From: Micrococcales bacterium
GTDB lineage: Bacteria; Actinomycetota; Actinomycetes; S36-B12; UBA5976
Reading direction: 5' to 3'
NCBI GenBank assembly: GCA_024640585.1
Contig: JAHEEQ010000070.1
Coordinates: 1-15,019, forward strand
Length of the DNA stretch: 15,019 nucleotides
Shown here in pieces: positions 8,727-15,019 of the stretch; the stretch's first letter is position 1, and every line of letters begins with the position of its first letter. A model generated the notes under the pieces. The model had not been told where the DNA came from. It worked only from the letters and a program-made list of their open reading frames with translations, and did not search any database. The position numbers and the translations under genes are program-made.

Positions 8727-10280
8727 GTGGTTACTCGCCCAAAAGATGCAGATGCAATCATTGCAAGGCTTTTACCTTTGGTTTCGTCGTCAAATGAGAA
8801 AACCGAAGTTGTCTTTTCGCCACTAGATGGCGCAGAGATTTGTCGAATTCCGGTTTCATCTCCTAAAGACATCACAAATTCATTTTCAACAGCTCGAAAT
8901 GCATTTTCAAACTGGAGTGAAACCAATCTTTCAACGCGAATCCGGTATATTTCAAAATTCCACGATTTATTGCTGAAGCACACAGATGAAATTTTGGATA
9001 TTGTGCAATGGGAAAACGGTAAAACCCGTGCAAGTGGAAATGATGAGATTTTAGACATCGTACAGACTTGTCGATACTACATAAACACAGCAAAGAAATT
9101 TCTTGGTACTAAAAGTCGACGTGGAGCATTCCCGATCGTTACGGTTGTAGAAGAGGTGCATCATCCTCTCGGAGTTGTGGGAGTTATCTCCCCTTGGAAT
9201 TATCCGCTGACTTTAGCTGTCAGTGATTTCATTCCTGCATTGATCGCAGGAAATACAGTTGTTATTAAACCCGACTTACAAACACCACTTAGTGCTTTGG
9301 TCTTGATCGATCTACTTTTTAAAGCTGGAGTTCCTCGTGAAGTTATTCAAGTTGTAATCGGTGATGGTGCAGAAGTTGGACCACAACTCGTTGAACAAGC
9401 GGACTTTGTTATGTTCACAGGTTCGACTCGAGTCGGTAGAGAAGTAGCAAAACTTGCTGGAGCAAGATTGATTCCAGCCTCCATGGAACTTGGTGGCAAG
9501 AATTCACTAATCATCGACAAAGATGTAGAAATCAAAACGGCAGTTGAAATCGCGGTTCGCGGCGCGTTCGCAAACTCTGGTCAACTTTGTATAGGTACCG
9601 AACGAATTGTGATTCACGAAAGAATTTATGACAAATTCCTTCTAGCTTTTTGTGAAGAAGTTTCTAAGATGAAAATAGGCAGCGAAATCGGCTGGGGTTT
9701 CGACATGGGAACTTTAATAAACCAACGCCAGATTGAAACAACTGAGATTCACATAAAAGATGCTCTATCTAAAGGCGCAAAAATTGAGGTTGGCGGAAAG
9801 CGCAGAGACGACATCGGTCCCTTTGTCTTTGAACCCACAGTTTTAACTGGAGTCGTTGGCGATGCAACTATTTGTCACAACGAAACTTTTGGCCCAGTTT
9901 GCTCTGTCTATAAATGGAAATCAGATGAAGATCTAGTTACATTTGTGAACAACACAGATTATGGCTTGAGTGCTGGCATTGTTTCAAACAACATTATGTG
10001 GGCAGAGAAAATTGCACGCCGGCTTCATGTAGGTGCAGTCAATATCAATGAAGCATTTGCTAGTGCATATGTAAGCATTGATGCCCCTATGGGCGGCATG
10101 AAGCAAAGTGGACTTGGCCGTCGACATGGCGCAACAGGTATTCTGAAATATACCGAAAGCCAAACTATTGCCCGCCAACGTTGGATGAAACTTGGTCCAC
10201 AGTGGAATATGGACGACAAAGGCTGGGCCAAATTTGCAAACTTTTCTGTCAAACTTCTTAAAGCAATGCGAATAAAGTGA
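8727..10280 (+). CDS. NAD(P)-dependent aldehyde dehydrogenase, succinate-semialdehyde dehydrogenase type
   Basis: The 517-aa protein is a complete aldehyde dehydrogenase. Cofactor and catalytic motifs are in order: ISPWNYP (154-160, N158), VIKPD (179-183, K181), FTGSTRVGREVAK (230-242), MELGGKN (253-259, general base E254) and SGQLCIGTERI (284-294, nucleophile C288). The KPDLQTP motif replaces the more common KPSE. To my recollection this is seen in the actinobacterial GabD2-like succinate-semialdehyde group, so that substrate (oxidised to succinate) is the best guess, but substrate range cannot be fixed by motifs. GTG 8727 is the only sensible start: no ribosome-binding site precedes it, but a -10 box does, pointing to leaderless expression. 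Its TGA overlaps the start of the GMC oxidoreductase, so the two are coupled and may act in sequence (alcohol to aldehyde to acid). Confidence 0.88.
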   Translation: MVTRPKDADAIIARLLPLVSSSNEKTEVVFSPLDGAEICRIPVSSPKDITNSFSTARNAFSNWSETNLSTRIRYISKFHDLLLKHTDEILDIVQWENGKTRASGNDEILDIVQTCRYYINTAKKFLGTKSRRGAFPIVTVVEEVHHPLGVVGVISPWNYPLTLAVSDFIPALIAGNTVVIKPDLQTPLSALVLIDLLFKAGVPREVIQVVIGDGAEVGPQLVEQADFVMFTGSTRVGREVAKLAGARLIPASMELGGKNSLIIDKDVEIKTAVEIAVRGAFANSGQLCIGTERIVIHERIYDKFLLAFCEEVSKMKIGSEIGWGFDMGTLINQRQIETTEIHIKDALSKGAKIEVGGKRRDDIGPFVFEPTVLTGVVGDATICHNETFGPVCSVYKWKSDEDLVTFVNNTDYGLSAGIVSNNIMWAEKIARRLHVGAVNINEAFASAYVSIDAPMGGMKQSGLGRRHGATGILKYTESQTIARQRWMKLGPQWNMDDKGWAKFANFSVKLLKAMRIK

Positions 10281-11935
10281 TGGAAAATCAAGCTTTTGAT
10301 ATTGTTGTAATTGGTTCTGGATTTGGTGGAAGTGTGGCTGCGCTTCGATTGAGTGAAAAGGGCTACAAAGTCGCCGTCATCGAAGCGGGTCGCAGATTTG
10401 AAGATAATGACTTCCCAAAAACTTCTTGGCGTTTGAATAAATTTCTTTATGCACCTCGCCTTGGTCTAAACGGTATTCAGCGAATTCATTTTTTGAAAGA
10501 TGTTCTCATTTTGTGTGGCGCTGGAGTAGGTGGTGGTTCGCTTGTCTATGCGAACACTCTTTACGTTCCACCGAAAAGTTATTTTGAAGATAAGCAGTGG
10601 GCAGGTATTACTAACTGGGAGACAGAGCTTGCACCTTTTTACGAACTCTCAAAACGAATGCTAGGTGTGGTAGACAACGAATTCTTTTCGCCTAGCGACG
10701 AGGTGATCAAAGCAGTTGCCGAAGCGCAAGGGCGCGGGCACACTTTTCGGCTCACACCAGTCGGAGTGCATTTTGGAAAAGGCGAGGGAGAAGCCTCCCA
10801 AGATCCATTCTTTGGTGGGGTTGGACCTGAACGAAAAGGTTGCATAAATTGTGGTGAATGTATGACGGGTTGTCGCCACAATGCAAAAAACACTTTGCTA
10901 AAGAATTATTTATATCTGGCAGAAAAGATTGGCGCGAAAATTTTTCCCGGATTAACTGTGACAAATCTTGAAGAAGCGCAGTCCGGTTGGAAGATAACAG
11001 CACGCAAGAGCACAGGTTTTAGAAAGCAGACTTTTACTGCTAGACAAGTTGTAATCGCAGCGGGTACATACAACACACAAAAATTGCTTTTAACAATGCA
11101 AGAGACAAATTTGCCAAAACTTTCAAAACGTCTCGGATTTCTTTCTCGCACTAATAGTGAGTCACTAGTCGGTGCAATCATGCCTAATGTCGAGATGGAC
11201 TATTCGCAAGGCGTTGCGATTACATCTTCTTTTCATCCTGATGATGAAACACACATCGAACCAGTTCGATATGGCAAAGGTTCAAACTCGATGGGTCTTT
11301 TGCAGACGTTAATGACTGATGGGGAAGTTGCGAGCAGTAGGCGTAAACAATGGCTGAAAATTGCGCTTAAGAGTCCCGTCACGTTATTGAAGATTGCGAA
11401 TGTGCGAAAGTGGAGTCAACGGACTGTAATTGCTTTAGTAATGCAGAATGTTGATTCATCAGTTCGAGTCTTGCGAAAAGGCAAGCGACTTACTTCCCAA
11501 CAAGATTCTGCAAAACCAAATGCAACCTACATCCCAATTGCGAATGAAACAGTCAGACAGATTGCAGAAATGAAAAGCGGCATCCCCGCTGGGCACTACG
11601 GCGATTTGGTTGGTGCACCATTCACGGCGCATTTTGTTGGCGGATGTGTGGTCGGCGACTCTGCCCAGTCTGGTGTAATTGATGCGTATCAACGAGTTTG
11701 GAATTACCCGACTTTGCATATTGTTGATGGTTCTTCAATCACGGCAAACTTAGGAGTGAATCCTTCTTTGACAATCACAGCACAAGCCGAACGAGCAATG
11801 AGTATGTGGCCAAACAATGGAGAACTGGATCCACGTCCACTTCAGACTGAAACTTACAAACAGATTGCGCCTATATTTCCAAATAATCCTGCAGTGCCAT
11901 CACGCGCTCCGGCTGCTCTCAACTACGGTAAGTAG
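10280..11935 (+). CDS. FAD-dependent GMC-family oxidoreductase, ChoD-like
   Basis: The 551-aa protein opens with the FAD-binding Rossmann motif VVIGSGFGGSVAALRLSEKGYKVAVIEAG split as G12-S-G-F-G-G17 and acidic E35. A second flavin segment is CGAGVGGGSLVYANTL (79-94). Near residue 188 comes C188-x2-C191-x2-C194-x3-C198 followed by NAKNTLLKNYL, as in mycobacterial ChoD. The C-terminal GMC domain has H451 in HFVGG and N494 in GVNPSLTITAQAE, the probable catalytic His/Asn pair. ChoD is annotated as cholesterol oxidase, but its physiological substrate is doubtful, and a planktonic bacterium may use another alcohol. ATG 10280 overlaps the upstream aldehyde dehydrogenase stop (ATGA); GTG 10277 is an alternative one codon earlier. 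In M. tuberculosis choD likewise follows guaB3, so this is conserved synteny. No signal peptide is visible. Confidence 0.87.
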   Translation: MENQAFDIVVIGSGFGGSVAALRLSEKGYKVAVIEAGRRFEDNDFPKTSWRLNKFLYAPRLGLNGIQRIHFLKDVLILCGAGVGGGSLVYANTLYVPPKSYFEDKQWAGITNWETELAPFYELSKRMLGVVDNEFFSPSDEVIKAVAEAQGRGHTFRLTPVGVHFGKGEGEASQDPFFGGVGPERKGCINCGECMTGCRHNAKNTLLKNYLYLAEKIGAKIFPGLTVTNLEEAQSGWKITARKSTGFRKQTFTARQVVIAAGTYNTQKLLLTMQETNLPKLSKRLGFLSRTNSESLVGAIMPNVEMDYSQGVAITSSFHPDDETHIEPVRYGKGSNSMGLLQTLMTDGEVASSRRKQWLKIALKSPVTLLKIANVRKWSQRTVIALVMQNVDSSVRVLRKGKRLTSQQDSAKPNATYIPIANETVRQIAEMKSGIPAGHYGDLVGAPFTAHFVGGCVVGDSAQSGVIDAYQRVWNYPTLHIVDGSSITANLGVNPSLTITAQAERAMSMWPNNGELDPRPLQTETYKQIAPIFPNNPAVPSRAPAALNYGK

Positions 11936-11962
11936 AATTCACCAATTCGCGCTGGAGGGTTT

Positions 11963-13528
11963 GTGTCTGAACACGATTTAGTACTCGTAGTTGATTTTGG
12001 TGCTCAATATGCACAACTGATTGCCCGCCGCGTACGCGAAGCTCAGGTTTACAGCGAAATTGTTGCGCACACCATCACAGCTGCTGAAATTAAATCTCGC
12101 AAACCAAAAGCCGTGATTCTCTCCGGCGGACCATCTAGCGTTTATGCAGATGGTGCACCTCGTATTGATCCGAAATTCTTCGATCTTGGTATTCCTACAT
12201 TCGGTATTTGCTACGGATTTCAGGTCATGGCGGCTGCACTTGGCGGCGAAGTTGCAAAAACGGGTTTGTCTGAATTTGGTAGAACACCACTAAAAGTTTC
12301 GCAACCTCATTCCGAACTCTTCAAGAACATCAATTCACAGCTAAATGTATGGATGAGCCATGGAGATGCAGTTTCACAGGCGCCTGAAAATTTTGTAATT
12401 ACCGCCTCCACAGATGGCGCACCAATTGCTGCTTTTGAAAATTTAGATCGACAACTTGCAGGAGTGCAATTCCACCCCGAAGTAATGCACTCGGAATCAG
12501 GCCAACGCCTACTCGAAAACTTTTTGTGGAATATTGCAAGATGCAATAAAACTTGGACTACGGAAAATGTAGTTGAAGACCAAGTTTCACGTATCAAAGC
12601 TCAAATCGGTGATAGCAAAGTGATTTGCGGACTTTCGGGTGGTGTAGATAGTGCAGTAGCAGCAGCGCTTGTACACAAAGCTGTAGGTGACCAATTGACT
12701 TGTGTTTTTGTTGACCACGGTTTACTTCGCAAAGGTGAACGCGAACAAGTTGAAAGAGATTATGTAGCTGCAACTGGAATACGATTAGTTGTAGTTGATG
12801 CGAAAAATAAGTTCTTGGGGGAATTGGCTGGCGTAAGCGATCCAGAAACCAAACGCAAAACAATTGGCCGGCTTTTCATTCGAGTTTTTGAAGATGCCGA
12901 ACGCCAATTAGTCGCCGAGGCAGAAGGCGATGTTCCAATCAAATTCCTTGTTCAAGGAACTCTCTACCCAGATGTGGTCGAGTCTGGCGGTGGAAGCGGG
13001 GCTGCAGTAATCAAATCTCACCACAACGTTGGTGGATTGCCAGAAGATCTACAATTCGAATTAGTTGAACCACTTCGAGAATTGTTTAAAGACGAAGTAC
13101 GTGCAGTTGGAGCCAAACTCGGGCTACCAAAAGAAATGGTTATGCGTCATCCGTTCCCAGGCCCAGGTCTTGGCATTCGCATTGTTGGTGCCGTGGATGA
13201 AGATCGGTTAGAGATCTTGCGGGCAGCAGACGCAATTGTTCGTGAAGAAACAGCAGCAGCTGGCGTGGATGGCGAAATCTGGCAGTTCCCAGTTGTGCTG
13301 TTGGCTGATGTTCGCTCGGTAGGCGTCCAAGGCGATGGCCGCACTTATGGGCATCCAATTGTTTTGCGCCCAGTTAGCAGCGAGGACGCCATGACCGCCG
13401 ACTGGTCACGTCTTGACTACGAATTACTTGCAAAGATTTCAAATCGGATCACTAATGAAGTTCGCGAAGTAAATCGTGTGGTTTTGGACATTACTTCAAA
13501 GCCGCCCGGAACTATTGAGTGGGAATAA
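11963..13528 (+). CDS. guaA: GMP synthase (glutamine-hydrolysing)
   Basis: GuaA amidates XMP to GMP using ATP and the ammonia released from glutamine. The 521-aa single-chain enzyme has both parts. The class I glutamine amidotransferase domain (1-about 195) has nucleophile C83 in GICYGFQ and H171/E173 in QFHPEV. The ATP pyrophosphatase domain has the PP-loop SGGVDS (225-230). The C-terminal XMP-binding dimerisation domain contains [12 protein letters not shown] and ends [13 protein letters not shown], as in the family. GTG 11963 is preceded by GGAGG (11954-11958) with 4 nt spacing. It lies 27 bp after the GMC gene, so it is probably read from the same transcript. Together with guaB in this window it completes the IMP-to-GMP branch. 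Confidence 0.98.
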   Translation: MSEHDLVLVVDFGAQYAQLIARRVREAQVYSEIVAHTITAAEIKSRKPKAVILSGGPSSVYADGAPRIDPKFFDLGIPTFGICYGFQVMAAALGGEVAKTGLSEFGRTPLKVSQPHSELFKNINSQLNVWMSHGDAVSQAPENFVITASTDGAPIAAFENLDRQLAGVQFHPEVMHSESGQRLLENFLWNIARCNKTWTTENVVEDQVSRIKAQIGDSKVICGLSGGVDSAVAAALVHKAVGDQLTCVFVDHGLLRKGEREQVERDYVAATGIRLVVVDAKNKFLGELAGVSDPETKRKTIGRLFIRVFEDAERQLVAEAEGDVPIKFLVQGTLYPDVVESGGGSGAAVIKSHHNVGGLPEDLQFELVEPLRELFKDEVRAVGAKLGLPKEMVMRHPFPGPGLGIRIVGAVDEDRLEILRAADAIVREETAAAGVDGEIWQFPVVLLADVRSVGVQGDGRTYGHPIVLRPVSSEDAMTADWSRLDYELLAKISNRITNEVREVNRVVLDITSKPPGTIEWE

Positions 13529-13563
13529 CCCACTAAAAACTCAGTCGGTGTTAAGGTTTTTAC

Positions 13564-13917
13564 ATGGAAATTATTTTTGGTCTCATATTAATTCTGCACT
13601 TCATTGGATTGGCTTCACTTCTCGGTGGATTCATGACCCAGATGACTGAATCAGTGGTTCGAATCACGCGCGCAATGGTGGATGGAGCATGGACCATGAT
13701 GGTTACTGGCTCGATTCTGATTTATTTTGCGATGCAAAAAGCCGCTGACAATGATGAAACTTTCAATCATGCAAAGTTTGGCATCAAAGGATTAGTGATT
13801 GCAGTGATTTTGATTTTGGTTATGCAAGGTCGCAAGAAAGAGTCCATCGAAAAAGGAACTTTTATGGCGATTGGGCTATTGACCATTACCAACATCGCAA
13901 TTGCGGTTTTGGTCTAG
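13564..13917 (+). CDS. Small four-helix integral membrane protein of unknown function
   Basis: The 117-aa product is strongly hydrophobic. Four membrane segments can be read at about residues 2-23, 41-58, 73-89 and 99-117, with a short charged loop AADNDETFNHAK (60-71) and a basic QGRKKES loop (88-94). No catalytic motif is recognisable and I do not know the family by name. It is 36 bp after guaA, with TAAGG (13552-13556) 7 nt upstream of ATG 13564, so it probably belongs to the guaA transcript. Its TAG stop shares the palindrome CTAG with the stop of the convergent PIG-L gene. Confidence 0.8.
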   Translation: MEIIFGLILILHFIGLASLLGGFMTQMTESVVRITRAMVDGAWTMMVTGSILIYFAMQKAADNDETFNHAKFGIKGLVIAVILILVMQGRKKESIEKGTFMAIGLLTITNIAIAVLV

Positions 13918-14636
13918 CGAGTCCCTGCTACATAAAAACCTTCGGCGGTTTTACTTTCCGCCATACCCGCTTCTTTCGCGATTAGCCCGCCCCAATTTCG
14001 AATCATTTCCTCAACCGGCATATGACTCGTTTGAGAAGTGTGAGCTTTCAACGCCTCAATTTTCTTTTCAATAAAGTTTGTAGTGTCTACATAGTGAGTG
14101 CGAACTGGGTGAGCCATCAACCAGACTTCATCAACAGTCCAGGGCTCTAATCCAGCTTTTAGAAGTTCTGGAAATGCAAATTCATTTCTTGCATCTGGGT
14201 AAACCGCTTGCATCGCAATTTCGCCAGCGGCTAAATGATCTGGGTGTGAAGCCTGAATTCTTTCCCAATTCCTTTCTGGCGATTGGATCAACATTCGCTG
14301 CGGACGAATTTCGCGAATAGCTTTTACAACTTCACCTCGTTTTTCAACCGATGGCATCAAATGACCATCGCGATGACCTAAAAATGTAAAACTCTTGACT
14401 CCCAAAATTGCGCCTGCTGCGCGCTGTTCACTTTGGCGAAGAGGTCCCATTTGATCACGAGGAGTGTTGTCGAATCCACCTTGATCGCCATTGGTAAAAA
14501 GCAGATAGTGGACTTCGATACCAAGAGATGCCCAGTATGCGATGGTGGCGCCTGCGCCAAAGTCGGCATCGTCTGGATGTGCATTTACAACTAGGACTCG
14601 TTCGATATCCGAATCTGGGAGAGGGGTGTAAGTCAT
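13914..14636 (-). CDS. PIG-L/LmbE-family zinc-dependent deacetylase
   Basis: Members of this family remove N-acetyl groups from sugar conjugates. MshB and Mca in mycothiol metabolism are the best-known actinobacterial examples. The 240-aa protein has the metal/catalytic motif AHPDDADFG (H20, base D22, ligand D23) and the second histidine motif HPDH (131-134, H134). FTNGDQGG and LGHRDGHL occupy the usual substrate-loop positions. The substrate cannot be decided, because MshB, Mca and other LmbE-like deacetylases share these motifs. I chose ATG 14636 because TACGAT lies exactly 6 nt upstream, the leaderless arrangement seen elsewhere in the window, and ATGACC lies 16 bp further up. An in-frame ATG at 14663 would add 9 residues and also lacks a ribosome-binding site. 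The gene is divergent from the UvrD-like helicase and convergent with the membrane protein gene. Confidence 0.88.
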   Translation of the reverse strand: MTYTPLPDSDIERVLVVNAHPDDADFGAGATIAYWASLGIEVHYLLFTNGDQGGFDNTPRDQMGPLRQSEQRAAGAILGVKSFTFLGHRDGHLMPSVEKRGEVVKAIREIRPQRMLIQSPERNWERIQASHPDHLAAGEIAMQAVYPDARNEFAFPELLKAGLEPWTVDEVWLMAHPVRTHYVDTTNFIEKKIEALKAHTSQTSHMPVEEMIRNWGGLIAKEAGMAESKTAEGFYVAGTR

Positions 14637-14680
14637 TGGGCAATCGTAAGTGTGTGCGCCCATTGGTCATCACGCACTTC

Positions 14681-14686
14681 TAAACT
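14681..14686 (+). promoter_or_regulatory. Candidate -10 element for the UvrD/PcrA gene
   Basis: TAAACT lies 7 nt upstream of ATG 14694 and no Shine-Dalgarno sequence is present. This again fits a leaderless transcript. The same hexamer is found before groES and guaB. No clear -35 box was found. Confidence 0.4.
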
Positions 14687-14693
14687 CAGCCCA

Positions 14694-15019
14694 ATGAACT
14701 CTCAAACTGATGCAGCTGGCCCAGGTGGGCTCAATGTTTCAGATTTGAATCCAGCCCAACGTGAAGCAGTAATTCACTTAGGCACGCCACTTTTGATAGT
14801 TGCAGGAGCAGGTTCTGGCAAGACTCGAGTTTTGACTCGGCGTATCGCATATTTACTCGCTTCTAAGAATTGCTACGCCAATGAAATATTGGCAATCACA
14901 TTCACAAACAAAGCAGCCGCTGAAATGCGCGAACGAGTCGAACTTTTGGTTGGGCCAGTGGCTCGAAGCATGGTGGTTTCAACTTTCCATAGTGCTTGCG
15001 CTCGTTTTCTTCGCAAAGA
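14694..15019 (+). CDS. pcrA: UvrD/PcrA-type superfamily 1 DNA helicase, N-terminal part (3' truncated)
   Basis: The frame is open from ATG 14694 to the window end (108 complete codons). It encodes the start of a superfamily 1A helicase: the Q motif LNPAQREAV (18-26), Walker A AGAGSGKT (37-44), motif Ia [15 protein letters not shown] and motif Ic VVSTFHS. These 3'-5' ATP-dependent helicases act in nucleotide excision repair, mismatch repair and removal of RecA filaments. The motifs shown do not separate PcrA/UvrD1 from other UvrD-like paralogues, but the N-terminal layout fits PcrA. A -10 box sits 7 nt upstream with no ribosome-binding site. The remainder, including the DExx box and domain 2, lies outside the window. 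Confidence 0.9.
   Translation, partial: MNSQTDAAGPGGLNVSDLNPAQREAVIHLGTPLLIVAGAGSGKTRVLTRRIAYLLASKNCYANEILAITFTNKAAAEMRERVELLVGPVARSMVVSTFHSACARFLRK

Noticed and set aside
13518..13534. 6-bp hairpin AGTGGG-AATAA-CCCACT with the guaA stop codon in its loop
   Set aside because: The stem is short and is followed by A residues rather than T, so it is not a terminator. It may be chance.

Overview
The window looks like ordinary core chromosome of a small-genome, low-GC actinobacterium, most likely a planktonic freshwater lineage of the Nanopelagicales ('acI') type. This placement is inferred from three things. A WhiB protein (found only in Actinobacteria and their phages) is present. The gene order rimI-tsaD-groES-groEL1-whiB3 ... 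guaB-guaB3-choD ... guaA closely follows the Mycobacterium tuberculosis Rv3420c-Rv3396c region. The DNA is A+T-rich for an actinobacterium, with very short gaps, interlocked stop codons and several apparently leaderless starts. No phylogeny could be run.

Layout: the 3' end of rimI overlaps tsaD (tRNA t6A synthesis). A THUMP-like methyltransferase gene runs convergently into tsaD. A divergent CIRCE-controlled heat-shock block follows: groES, an intergenic hairpin terminator/attenuator, then groEL1 with a histidine-rich tail, ended by a strong terminator. Next are two divergent regulators, whiB3 (minus strand, Fe-S) and a MerR/cobalamin-binding regulator (plus strand) with the W-x9-EH signature of the CarH/LitR B12 photoreceptor family. 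Their shared intergenic region carries a palindrome and a 21-bp-phased direct repeat.

The second half is purine metabolism and oxidoreductases: guaB and the paralogue guaB3 (7 bp apart), then a succinate-semialdehyde-type aldehyde dehydrogenase overlapping a ChoD-like GMC oxidoreductase, then guaA. IMP to XMP (guaB) and XMP to GMP (guaA) are therefore encoded around two oxidoreductases of unknown substrate. A small four-helix membrane protein, a convergent PIG-L/LmbE deacetylase and the start of a UvrD/PcrA helicase close the window.

I see no rRNA, tRNA, CRISPR array, insertion sequence, prophage or other mobile element, and no gene-free stretch longer than 300 bases. The window is mostly housekeeping. 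The best leads for new biology are the CarH-like regulator facing whiB3 across a repeat-rich promoter region, the GuaB3 protein that lacks the catalytic cysteine, and the GMC oxidoreductase carrying a ferredoxin-like cysteine motif.
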